Of a stretch of DNA of 64,000 bases, positions 25,737-33,851 are shown in pieces. Source of the DNA: Streptomyces fumigatiscleroticus. GTDB taxonomy: Bacteria; Actinomycetota; Actinomycetes; Streptomycetales; Streptomycetaceae. The notes under the pieces are model-generated. The model saw only the letters and a list, made by a program, of their open reading frames with translations. It had not been told where the DNA came from and made no database searches. The translations under genes were made by a program, and so were the position numbers. The stretch is from positions 186,001 to 250,000 of the forward strand of contig NZ_BMQF01000009.1 of the NCBI RefSeq assembly GCF_014647975.1, given 5' to 3'. The first letter of the stretch is position 1. Each line of letters starts with the position of its first letter.

Positions 25737-27019
25737 CCGCGGGCGACCGGAAGCCGCCGATCGGGTTCGGGCGGCTGTGGACTGCGCAGACGGTGTCCTC
25801 GCTCGGTGACGGGGTGACGCACGCCGCGCTGCCGCTGCTGGCGTTGACGCTGACGCGGGATCCGATGGCGCTCGCCGTCGTCACGGCCGCGGGGACGCTG
25901 CCGTGGCTGCTCTTCGGGGTGCTCGGCGGTGCGCTGGTGGACCGCTGGGACCGCCGGCGCACGATGTGGGTCACGGACGCGGCGCGTGCGGTGCTGCTCG
26001 CGGTACCGGCGGCAGCGACCGCGCTCGACGTGCTGAGCATTCCCCTGTTCGCGGCCGTCGCCTTCCTCCTCGGCCTCGGCGGACTCTTCTTCGACACGGC
26101 CGCCACGGCCTATCTACCGGATCTGCTCGGCCGGGATCCCGCGCTCCTGGAGCGTGCCAACTCCCGCCTGCGCGGCACCCAGACCGCCGCGTCCGGCTTC
26201 GCCGGGCCGCCCGCGGGCAGCGCCCTGCTCGCGCTCGGGCGGGCGGTTCCGCTGCTCGCCGACGCGGTCTCGTTCGCGCTCTCCGCAGCGCTCGTACGGT
26301 CGCTGCCTGCCGCGCCCCGGCCCGTGCCGGAGGCCCGTGAGCCGCTGCTGCGGCAGGCGCGGGCCGGCGCCTCGTACGTATTCCGGGATCAGTTGCTGCT
26401 CGGACTCGCGCTGCGTCCCGCGGTCGGGAACATCGCCTTCCTCGCCGTGGAGACCGTACTCGCCCTCTTCGCGCACGACCGTCTCGGCATCGACACCTAC
26501 GGCTTCGGCCTGCTGCTCACGGCGGAGGCCACCGGCGGTCTGCTCGGCACGGGCATCGCCTCCTTCCTGGGCCGGCGACTCGGCACCGGCGCCGCGCTGA
26601 CCTGCACGGCCGCGGTCGAGGGACTCGCCGTCCTGGGCCTTGCCCTCGCCCCGAACCCGTACGTCGCCGGCCTCGCGCTCGCCGTCTGCGGAGCGGCCAT
26701 GGGCGCCACGATGGTGCTCGGCCCCTCCCTCCGACAGGCGATCGTCCCCGCCCACCTGATGGGCCGGGTCGCCTCCACCTCCCGCATGCTCGCCATGTGC
26801 GCCGCCCCGTTCGGCGCCTTCCTCGGCGGCTGGCTGGCCACCACCTACGACGTACGCACCCCGCTCTACGCCGCCGCCGGGCTCCTTCTCACCATGACCG
26901 CCGTCACCGCGACCATGACCAGCAACCGCCGGGTCGATTCGGCGCTGCGTGCCGCCGCCCCGGCCGATGACCCAGATCACCCGGAGTCCCGGGATCCCGT
27001 TCGAGAGCGTGCCGTTTAG
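25733..27019 (+). CDS. MFS multidrug-type exporter
   Basis: A 428-residue membrane protein, GTG start overlapping the ArsR stop. Twelve hydrophobic helices fit MFS_3/EntS-like exporters: LWTAQTVSSLGDGVTHAALP, motif A as GGALVDRWDRRRTMWVTD, ERANSRLRGTQTAASGFAGP, and the late ATMVLGPSLRQAIVPAHLMG. In this family such pairs with ArsR/MarR regulators export drugs, and the regulator is released by the substrate. The hydrophilic tail is Arg/Asp rich. Confidence 0.9.
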   Translation: MTAGDRKPPIGFGRLWTAQTVSSLGDGVTHAALPLLALTLTRDPMALAVVTAAGTLPWLLFGVLGGALVDRWDRRRTMWVTDAARAVLLAVPAAATALDVLSIPLFAAVAFLLGLGGLFFDTAATAYLPDLLGRDPALLERANSRLRGTQTAASGFAGPPAGSALLALGRAVPLLADAVSFALSAALVRSLPAAPRPVPEAREPLLRQARAGASYVFRDQLLLGLALRPAVGNIAFLAVETVLALFAHDRLGIDTYGFGLLLTAEATGGLLGTGIASFLGRRLGTGAALTCTAAVEGLAVLGLALAPNPYVAGLALAVCGAAMGATMVLGPSLRQAIVPAHLMGRVASTSRMLAMCAAPFGAFLGGWLATTYDVRTPLYAAAGLLLTMTAVTATMTSNRRVDSALRAAAPADDPDHPESRDPVRERAV

Positions 27020-27111
27020 GCCGGCGGCCGTGATGGCACGGTCTCCGGTGCGGCCCCGGGGCGCGGGCGCCTGTCCCCCGTGAGAGCTACGTGCAGGTGT
27101 CCACTGCGAGG

Positions 27112-27142
27112 TGACGATTCCTGATCGCCGTTTCCCTAGCGT
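27112..27142 (+). promoter_or_regulatory. Possible promoter of the CPBP-kinase-regulator operon
   Basis: tgacga (27112-27117) and tagcgt (27137-27142) are separated by 19 bp, about 70 bp before the CPBP start. They resemble housekeeping -35/-10 boxes, but the spacing is long. Confidence 0.35.
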
Positions 27143-27213
27143 TCTGTTCAGCCGCGGTGCCCAAGCCGCGGACCGGACGAGGAACCGGAAACGGGACCGA
27201 GGAAGTAGTCGTC

Positions 27214-28047
27214 ATGAGACTGGTGTGGCAGACCCTGGCCGTGGTCGCGGTCGGTGCGGTCGGTGGTCAGAGCGTCACCGCGGTGCAGGACAACCCGTGG
27301 CTCTCGCTCCTTCTGGGCGGTGTGACGGTCGTGCTCTCGGTGCTCGTCTACCGGTGGGTCGTGGGGCGCACGGAGCGGCGCCCGGTCACGGAGCTGGCCC
27401 GGGAGGGTGCGCAGGGGGCGCTCCTTCGGGGCCTGGTCATCGGTGTGGCGATGTTCGGCTGCGTCATCGCCAACATCTTCTTCCTCGGGGACTACAAGGT
27501 GCACGGCTTCGGCTCGCTGACCGGGGCGATCGCGCTGGTCGGCTTCATGGCCGGCGCCGCCGTCACGGAGGAAGTGATGTTCCGCGGTCTGCTCTTCCGG
27601 CTCGTGGAACGAGGTCTGGGCACGTACATCGCGCTGGCGCTGTCGAGTGTGGTGTTCGGGGCGGCCCATCTGCTCAACAAGGACGCCACCCTGCTCGGTG
27701 CCGTCGCCATCGCGGTCGAGGCCGGCGGCATGCTCGCCGCCGCGTACGCCGCCACCCGTTCCCTGTGGCTGCCGATCGGCCTGCACTTCGGCTGGAACTT
27801 CGCGGAGTCCGGCATCTTCGGCACCGCGGTCTCGGGCAACGGCGACACGCACGGACTGCTGGACGCCTCGACGTCGGGCGCCGAGCTGATCACGGGCGGC
27901 AAGTTCGGCCCGGAGGCCAGTGTGTACTCGATGCTGTTCGGTGCGCTGCTGACGGCCGCCTTCCTGTGGCTGGCCCGCCGACGCGGCAACGTCGTTCCCC
28001 GGCGGCGCGCCGAGCGTGTCAACGCCCTGGTTACACTCGCCCGGTGA
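27214..28047 (+). CDS. CPBP-family intramembrane glutamic protease
   Basis: A 277-residue polytopic membrane protein with ATG 27214 after gaggaag. It shows the three CPBP/Rce1 motifs: EEVMFRGLLFRL (EExxxR), VVFGAAHLLNK (FxxxH) and LHFGWNF (HxxxN/D). These are the catalytic residues of intramembrane endopeptidases, which in bacteria process bacteriocins or signalling peptides or confer self-immunity. The stop overlaps the start of the kinase gene, so it is the first gene of a CPBP-kinase-response regulator operon. Confidence 0.9.
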   Translation: MRLVWQTLAVVAVGAVGGQSVTAVQDNPWLSLLLGGVTVVLSVLVYRWVVGRTERRPVTELAREGAQGALLRGLVIGVAMFGCVIANIFFLGDYKVHGFGSLTGAIALVGFMAGAAVTEEVMFRGLLFRLVERGLGTYIALALSSVVFGAAHLLNKDATLLGAVAIAVEAGGMLAAAYAATRSLWLPIGLHFGWNFAESGIFGTAVSGNGDTHGLLDASTSGAELITGGKFGPEASVYSMLFGALLTAAFLWLARRRGNVVPRRRAERVNALVTLAR

Positions 28048-29267
28048 TGAGCCTTCAGGGGGTCGGGCAGGCGTGGCGCCGGCTCGATGTCACCGTCCGC
28101 GACCTTCCGCTCGGGATACTGTTCCTGGTCGCGTCGTTCCTGCCGGGACTGCGCGGCCAGGGGACGGAGGTCGGGGGCCTGCCGGCCCGCCCCTTCGACG
28201 CGCTCGCCGTCGTGGCCCTCGCCCTGGAATGCCTTCCGCTCGCGGTGCGCCGGCGGTGGCCGGCCGTCTGTCTCGCCCTGGTGACGTGCGGCTTCGCCCT
28301 GGACCAGCTGCGCGGCTACCACTCGGCCGCCGGCACCGCACTGCCCGTCACGCTGATCAGCGCGGGATCCCGGCTGGAAGCCCGCCGGCGCACCACCGTG
28401 ATCCTTCTCTCCGTGGCGTACGTGCCGCTGGCGATCGCGCTCTCCCGGCTCGGTTCGGGCAGTGAGACGCCGACGGAGTTCGTGACGTTCTACCTGGTGC
28501 TGGCCCTGGCGTGGGGGGCGGGGTCGTGGCTGCGTTCCGCCCGGGCCGCGGAGGCCGAACACCGCGAGCGCGTCGCCGCCAGCACCCGTACCGCCGAACG
28601 TACCCAGATCGCCCGCGAGCTGCACGACGTGGTGACCCACCACGTGACCGCGATGGTCGTACAGGCCGAAGCCGCCCGCTACTTGACCGCCGCACCCGAG
28701 CGGCTCGAGCAGTCCCTGACCGCCGTCAGCGACACCGGCCGCCGCGCCATCACCGACCTGCGCCACCTGCTCGACCTGCTCAACCCCGACCACGGCACCG
28801 GCACCGGCACCGGCACCGGCACCGACCACGGCACCGGCACCGGCGCCGGGACGGATGAGGCCAGGGAGCCCAGGACACCGGTGGTCGGCAGGGTCCTCAC
28901 CCTCATCGAGCAGACCCGCCGGGCCGGACAGCCGGTGGACTTCACCGAACAGGGCACACCGGCGCCGTTGACCGGCAGCGCCGACCTCGTCGCCTACCGG
29001 GTGGTGCAGGAAGCACTGACCAATGCCCTCAAGTACGCTCATGGCAGTCGGACTTACGTCCAGGTGCGGCACGGCGAAGGGGAGATCACCGTAGAGGTCA
29101 GCACGGAAGGAACCGGCTCACGCACGGCCGCCGCCGTCGGCAGCGGACGGGGCCTGGCCGGCCTGCGGGAACGCGTCGACGTCCTGGGCGGCGACTTCAG
29201 CGCCGGCGGCAGCACGGACGGCGGCTTCACCGTACGGGCACGGATACCCGCCGGCAGCGCCTCGTGA
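28047..29267 (+). CDS. Sensor histidine kinase (HisKA_3 type)
   Basis: About 406 residues; the start is ATG 28047, one base into the previous stop (a GTG at 28044 is also possible). Four or five N-terminal hydrophobic segments are followed by a coiled linker and the phospho-His helix ERTQIARELHDVVTHHVTAM (residues about 180-200). The ATPase domain has QEALTNALKYAHG and GRGLAGLRERVDVLGGDF. Between phosphoacceptor and ATPase lies an unusual Gly-Thr repeat (HGTGTGTGTGTDHGTGTGAG) encoded by hexanucleotide repeats. Coupled to the response regulator by a 4-bp overlap. Confidence 0.92.
   Translation: MSLQGVGQAWRRLDVTVRDLPLGILFLVASFLPGLRGQGTEVGGLPARPFDALAVVALALECLPLAVRRRWPAVCLALVTCGFALDQLRGYHSAAGTALPVTLISAGSRLEARRRTTVILLSVAYVPLAIALSRLGSGSETPTEFVTFYLVLALAWGAGSWLRSARAAEAEHRERVAASTRTAERTQIARELHDVVTHHVTAMVVQAEAARYLTAAPERLEQSLTAVSDTGRRAITDLRHLLDLLNPDHGTGTGTGTGTDHGTGTGAGTDEAREPRTPVVGRVLTLIEQTRRAGQPVDFTEQGTPAPLTGSADLVAYRVVQEALTNALKYAHGSRTYVQVRHGEGEITVEVSTEGTGSRTAAAVGSGRGLAGLRERVDVLGGDFSAGGSTDGGFTVRARIPAGSAS
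28794..28847. repeat. In-frame hexanucleotide tract (GGCACC) in kinase linker
   Basis: Two runs of ggcacc separated by gaccac encode the Gly-Thr linker between the phospho-His helix and the ATPase domain. Unit loss or gain would change linker length without breaking the frame. Confidence 0.9.
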
Positions 29268-29923
29268 GCGCACCGATCCGGGTCCTGGTCTGCGACGACC
29301 AGATGCTGGTCCGCACCGGCCTGGTCACCATCATCGACGCCCAGCCCGACATGGAGGTGGCGGGTGAATGCGGAGACGGGCGGAGCGGAGTGGAACTCGC
29401 CCGCAAGGTACAGCCCGACGTCGTCGTGATGGACATCCGCATGCCGGTGCTCGACGGCCTCGAAGCCACCCGTCTGCTGGCCGGGGCCGGAGTATCCCAT
29501 CCCGTCAAGGTCCTCGTGGTGACCACGTTCAACCTGGACGAATACGTCTATGAGGCACTGCGTGCCGGCGCCAGCGGCTTTCTCCTCAAGGACGCACCCC
29601 CGGACCGGCTGCTCCACGGCATCCGGACCGTGGCCACCGGCGCGGCCCTCCTCGATCCCGACGTGACACGTCAGCTCGTCGGTCGCTATGCCGCCCGCAT
29701 CCGCCCCGCCGTGAACACCTCCCGGGACATCCCGCTCACCCCCCGCGAACTGGAGGTCCTCCGCCTCGTCGCGGACGGCCTGTCCAACAGCGAGATCGCC
29801 GCGGCCCTCGTCATCAGCCAGGAGACCGTCAAGACCTTCGTCTCCCGCATCCTCGCCAAACTCCAGCTCCGCGACCGCGTCCAGGCCGTCGTCTACGCCT
29901 ACCGCCACGGCCTGGCGACCTGA
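29264..29923 (+). CDS. NarL/LuxR-type response regulator
   Basis: A 219-residue regulator, GTG start inside the kinase stop. Receiver: IRVLVCDDQMLVRTGL, Asp in VVVMDIRMPVLDG, switch Lys in GFLLKDAPPDR. DNA-binding domain: LTPRELEVLRLVADGLSNSE, ISQETVKTFVSRILAKLQL. Its close fit to the upstream kinase and protease suggests a cell-envelope or peptide-sensing circuit (inference). Confidence 0.93.
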   Translation: MSAPIRVLVCDDQMLVRTGLVTIIDAQPDMEVAGECGDGRSGVELARKVQPDVVVMDIRMPVLDGLEATRLLAGAGVSHPVKVLVVTTFNLDEYVYEALRAGASGFLLKDAPPDRLLHGIRTVATGAALLDPDVTRQLVGRYAARIRPAVNTSRDIPLTPRELEVLRLVADGLSNSEIAAALVISQETVKTFVSRILAKLQLRDRVQAVVYAYRHGLAT

Positions 29924-29924
29924 C

Positions 29925-29949
29925 GACACCGCCGTGCGGGCGGCGTGTC
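29925..29949 (+). terminator. Possible terminator of the CPBP operon
   Basis: An imperfect hairpin built from gacac-gcc and ggc-gtgtc arms starts 2 bp after the response regulator stop. The stem is interrupted, so the call is tentative. Confidence 0.35.
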
Positions 29950-29970
29950 AGGAACGGTGACGTCCGCAAG

Positions 29971-30234
29971 GTGTTCACAGGTATGTCGATGACCACCGGC
30001 ATCCTGGTGACCGGTGCCGTCACGCTCCTGTACTGCACGGTCGGCGGTCTGTGGGCCGATGGCATGACCGAGTTCGGGCAGTTCGTGATCCAGGGGGTCG
30101 CCGCGCTGGCGATGATGTGGGTCGTCCTCGACCGGCTGGGGGGCGTCTCCGGCATCGGCACGCTGTGGCACCGGCTCCCACGCGAGCCGGTCCGAGCAGC
30201 GGCCCCGCCGGCCACGGAGAAGGCGGCCGGGTGA
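29971..30234 (+). pseudogene. Sodium:solute symporter internal fragment
   Basis: An 87-codon frame with two hydrophobic segments resembling the middle of SSS-family symporters: MSMTTGILVTGAVTLLYCTV, GGLWADGMTEFGQFVIQGVA (matching the family GGLW-x3-TDFxQFVI pattern), then GGVSGIGTLWHRLP. Full symporters have about 13 helices; only two remain. The frame still has an ATG, so a short peptide could be made, but a functional transporter is excluded. Confidence 0.65.
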
Positions 30235-30329
30235 CCGACGCCGATATCCCCCTTTGGTGGCACCTGACCGTCAAGGCGGAGGAGGCTTGCGCCGACGCCG
30301 TTCGGGTGGTTCGAGTTCGGATCTGACGG

Positions 30330-30559
30330 GCGGTGGCGAAGTCTTCGACGCGTTCGACGATCCGGAGGAGAACGCCCGGGTACGGCACTTCTTCCTCACC
30401 GTGAGAGAACGGTTCCTCGCGGCCTCCAGCAGGGGGCGGAGAGTCTGCACCCCGGAGGGGACCGGCCATGATTTCCCGGATCACGTACCCGATTTCGTGG
30501 TGCAGGTGGTGGGCTCCCTGCTGGACCAGTACGGGCCGGGGGCGCCGAAGGCGTTCTGA
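30330..30559 (+). pseudogene. Alpha/beta hydrolase C-terminal fragment
   Basis: The frame reads GGGEVFDAFDDPEENARVRH, FLTVRERFLAASSRGRRVCT and then PEGTGHDFPDHVPDFVVQVV, which matches the last strand with catalytic His (GxGH) and the final helix of alpha/beta hydrolases. The nucleophile elbow and everything upstream are missing. Confidence 0.5.
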
Positions 30560-30755
30560 TCCGGTTGCCCGGCCATGGTCCGCTCCGGCGAGTCCGCCCG
30601 ACCGAATGAACGGTGTCGGGGTCCACGGGCGTATCGGCCGAGGTCCGACTACCGTGTTTTCGGGGTGGAATCCCTGCCCGGCGCTGTCGGCCAGACGGTA
30701 TTGGCACATGTGGCAGCGGCAGTCGTGCTGAGAAACACAAGAAGAGGGTTCACAC

Positions 30756-31013
30756 ATGCTCCCTGTAGTTCCTCCCTTCCTCGTCGGCATGGCGGCGGCT
30801 CCTCTGGTCAAAAGAGTGGCTAAACCGTTGGTACGAGGCGTCATCAAGACGTCGGTCGGCCTGACCCTCGAAATCCGGCGTGCAGTCATCGAGGCCGGGG
30901 AGGATATCCAGAGCCTCACCGCCGAAGTGGCTGCCGAAGAGCTGGCGAGGTCGGCTCGCACACATGGTGCGAAAGTCGACGGTGAGGTCATGGCGCACGG
31001 TGCCACGGTCTGA
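30756..31013 (+). CDS. DUF5132-like small protein
   Basis: An 85-residue protein with a good ribosome site (aagaggg, 8 bp before ATG). A hydrophobic N-terminal segment (PPFLVGMAAAPLVKRVAKPL) is followed by an amphipathic helical part (VIEAGEDIQSLTAEVAAEEL). This architecture resembles small DUF5132 membrane-associated proteins found near metal transporters. No such transporter is adjacent here. Function unknown. Confidence 0.65.
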   Translation: MLPVVPPFLVGMAAAPLVKRVAKPLVRGVIKTSVGLTLEIRRAVIEAGEDIQSLTAEVAAEELARSARTHGAKVDGEVMAHGATV

Positions 31014-31045
31014 CCGAACTCCCTGACCTCGCCCTCGACGGAGTT

Positions 31046-31093
31046 CCGCCTCCGCCTCCGCCTCCGCCTCCGCCTCCGCCTCCGCCTCCGCCT
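31046..31093. repeat. Hexanucleotide tract (CCGCCT x8)
   Basis: Eight perfect ccgcct units begin 32 bp after the DUF5132-like stop. On the opposite strand they would encode polyglycine. From 31094 to 31690 no supported gene is seen. Confidence 0.9.
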
Positions 31094-31689
31094 CCGGCGA
31101 TGAGCAGGGGACTCCTCCCAGCGCCTGCGCCGGGACGGTACACACCGCTTGTTCCGCCGCCTTTCATTGCCCCGCCGCCGAATGCGGTACTGCCGGCGAC
31201 CACCTTCAGCACCTCGCCCGGCGTCACGGAAACGACCCCGAGAGAATCCGCCCCCGCCGCCCAGGGTGCCACCGCCTCCGCTGCCCCGGCACGGACATCC
31301 AGCGAGGTCACCTCGTCCGGCGCCCGGAGGGACATCGTCCTCTCGTCGCAGATCGACATGACTGGTCAAGATTCGTGTTGATTGGCAGTGCCGCGGACAC
31401 CACCTGCCGGCAGGGCCCGGCCCTCCGACGGCCCTCTGGCTGCGGCCCGGCCCGGCCGCCGGGTCCGGCCCGGCCGGTAGCGACGACGAGTCCGCCGCCG
31501 GCCGGACGGGAGCGGGGGTGCCGCTGGCGCGCGGCGGCACGGCGCGGCCGTCGAACACCTTCCCGACCCACCGCGGGGTGGGACACCGGGACCGGCCCAC
31601 GATGGGTGTCCCGTCGCGGGCCGTGCCGTCGCCCCCGGGGGCCGGCGCTGTGCTCACCGGCGGAAGCCGGCGGGCCGAGGCGGCCGCCC

Positions 31690-32245
31690 GCACCGCGCGG
31701 GCGCGTATCGGCGGGGTCTCGACGGCCTCGCACCACAGGTCCAGGCCGGGCGCGGCGCTCAGCTCGTCGGAGCGGGCCCGCGCGCGGCGTGAGGCCCGGC
31801 CCCAGGTGTCCGGGCCGCGCTAGGCGTCGCCAGGCAGGCGGGGATTTGACGACAGGCCTGGGAGTTCAGGACGTCGATCCACGCTTGGGGTCGTCGCGGC
31901 AGGCGAAGGCGCCGGCCTGGCCCAGGGCTTCCACGAGGCCGGGGGCGGGGTGGGCGATCACCGGGATGCCGGGGCGAACGCCTCCACCGACACCCGCCCC
32001 ACGACTCGTACAGGCCCGGCATGAGCACCACCCGCGCTTGGCTGTGGACGTGCTCGCGCATCCGGGGCCCGGGCACCGAATCGACCACCCCGCGGTTCGG
32101 CGGCCGCGGCGGCGGCATCACCTGCTGCCCGCAGGCGCCGCGCACCCCGCGAAACCTCCACTGCGGGCTCCAGGCGGCGATCTGAGTGGTGGCCGGCTCG
32201 TCGCGACCAGGACCACCGCGCTCGCCACCCCGGGTCTGACCCACC
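31690..32245 (-). pseudogene. Glycosyltransferase family 4 C-terminal remnant
   Basis: Successive minus-strand pieces, separated by frameshifts, read through a GT-B glycosyltransferase C-terminus: TTQIAAWSPQWRFRGVRGAC, MREHVHSQARVVLMPGLYES, then WGRVSVEAFAP, then IPVIAHPAPGLVEALGQAGA, FACRDDP, and finally WGRASRRARARSDELSAAPG with LDLWCEAVE. The nucleotide-sugar pocket (YESWGRVSVEA, GIPVIAH type) is recognisable but broken at least three times. The N-terminal half is absent. Confidence 0.75.
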
Positions 32246-32533
32246 CTCCCCGGGACGCGGGGGACACCAGTGTGTGCCGTCCCCGACGGCTGCGGCCGGA
32301 GAACCGGCTGATGCTGCCGGCTCGATCATCCGGCGAGCCTTCCGCTCCTCCGCCGCCGCACCCTACTGGGACGACGTCACGCTCGGTCACCACCGGATGT
32401 GAGCCGGACCCCGATTACCGGTGTATTACGAGGTGTCCTCGCCAGTACCCCGGCGGACGCGACCTGGGTTTGCTGGACGCAGGATGAGTCCGGCCGCAAG
32501 CGGTCGGCCCGCTCGCGCCTTCAGGAGGCCCAG

Positions 32534-33100
32534 GTGTTCCTTGTGTCCCGCCGTATCGCCGTGCCCGTCCTTCTGGTGCTGGCCCTCGCCGCCGGCATCG
32601 GGCTCTGGCTCTTCCAGCCCTGGAAGGCGTTCACCGACACCACGGTGAACGAGGCGCTGCCCACCGCCGCCGAGACCGCGGAGCACAACGGGCCGGAGAG
32701 GGACGACGAGGCCGGTATGAACGGCGGCGGGCCGTCGACGAAGAACCAGGATCCGGTGGACCTCGCCGAGGGCCGTTTCGTCACCCATGAGCACGGCACC
32801 AGCGGCATGGCCCGTACGGTCCGGCTCGCGGACGGAAGCCAGGTGCTGCGGTTCGAGGACCTCAAGACCTCCGAAGGACCGGACGTACGGGTCTATCTGT
32901 CGACCCGGGACGCCGGCGCCGTGCAGGAGGGGCTCGGGGACGGGGCGGTCGCGCTCGGCAAGCTCAAGGGCAACCTGGGCAACCAGAACTACACCGTCCC
33001 GGCCGGTACGGACCTGTCCGAGTTCCGCAGCGCCGTGATCTGGTGCAAGCGGTTCTCGGTCTCCTTCGGCGCCGCCGACCTCGCCCCGGTGGCAGGCTGA
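32534..33100 (+). CDS. DM13-domain protein, membrane-anchored
   Basis: About 188 residues from GTG 32534, with aggagg 6 bp upstream. A single N-terminal helix (IAVPVLLVLALAAGIGLWLF) anchors it; residues 90-188 are a DM13 domain (GRFVTHEHGTSGMARTVRLA, EGPDVRVYLSTRD, LKGNLGNQNYTVPAGTDLSE, SAVIWCKRFSVSFGAA). DM13 is proposed to act in redox or surface sensing. The single Cys in IWCKRF is the conserved one. The stop lies 4 bp before an OmpR-type response regulator, so it is probably part of the same operon and may feed the kinase (inference). Confidence 0.88.
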   Translation: MFLVSRRIAVPVLLVLALAAGIGLWLFQPWKAFTDTTVNEALPTAAETAEHNGPERDDEAGMNGGGPSTKNQDPVDLAEGRFVTHEHGTSGMARTVRLADGSQVLRFEDLKTSEGPDVRVYLSTRDAGAVQEGLGDGAVALGKLKGNLGNQNYTVPAGTDLSEFRSAVIWCKRFSVSFGAADLAPVAG

Positions 33101-33104
33101 CCCG

Positions 33105-33851
33105 ATGAGCATCCGCCCCGCTCCCGCCCGCCGCGTCCTCGTCGTCGAGGACGACCCGACCGTCGCCGAGGTCGTCACCGGCTATCTCACCCGCGCCGGC
33201 TACGACATCGAGCACGCCGCCGACGGCCTCACCGCCCTGGAGCTGACCGCGGCACAGCGACCGCAGCTGGTCGTCCTGGACCTGATGCTGCCCGGTCTGG
33301 ACGGCCTGGAGGTCTGCCGCAGGCTGCGGGCAGCCGCCGGACCACCGGTACCGGTGGTGATGCTGACCGCGCGCGGTGAGGAGGCGGACCGGATCCTGGG
33401 GCTGGAGCTGGGCGCGGACGACTACCTGACCAAGCCGTTCAGCCCACGCGAACTGGTCCTGCGGGTGGCCGCCGTGCTGCGCCGCGCCGAGGCCCCTCCG
33501 CCCGCCGCCTCGGCGGCCCTGCGCGCCGGTGACCTGGCCGTCGACCCGGCCGCCCGTCGAGCCGTACGCGGCAACCGGGAGCTGACCCTGACAGCGCGCG
33601 AGTTCGACCTGCTGGTCTTCCTGCTGCGCCACCCGGGGCGGGTGTTCTCCCGCGGGGAACTGCTGAGACATGTGTGGGGGTGGGAGTTCGGCGATGTGTC
33701 GACCGTCACCGTGCACATACGGCGGCTGCGGGAGAAGGTCGAGGACGATCCGGCCGCCCCGAAGCTCATCAGCACCGTGTGGAGCGCCGGATACCGCTTG
33801 GACCCGCCCCCGCCCCCGCACAGGACACGGGACGAGGGCCTCGTGCCATGA
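33105..33851 (+). CDS. OmpR-type response regulator
   Basis: A 248-residue regulator. Receiver: RRVLVVEDDPTVAEVVTGYL, Asp in LVVLDLMLPGLDG, switch Lys in DYLTKPFSPREL. Winged helix: LTLTAREFDLLVFLLRHPGR, VSTVTVHIRRLREKVEDDP. Middle gene of DM13-regulator-kinase operon; its stop overlaps the kinase ATG. Confidence 0.95.
   Translation: MSIRPAPARRVLVVEDDPTVAEVVTGYLTRAGYDIEHAADGLTALELTAAQRPQLVVLDLMLPGLDGLEVCRRLRAAAGPPVPVVMLTARGEEADRILGLELGADDYLTKPFSPRELVLRVAAVLRRAEAPPPAASAALRAGDLAVDPAARRAVRGNRELTLTAREFDLLVFLLRHPGRVFSRGELLRHVWGWEFGDVSTVTVHIRRLREKVEDDPAAPKLISTVWSAGYRLDPPPPPHRTRDEGLVP

Noticed and set aside
30988..31335. Minus-strand frame of about 115 codons with good third-position bias (MSLRAPDEVTSLDVRAGAAE)
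   Set aside because: Its second half is polyglycine from the hexamer tract and it overlaps the DUF5132-like gene antisense. I could not match it to any family, so it is not annotated as a gene.
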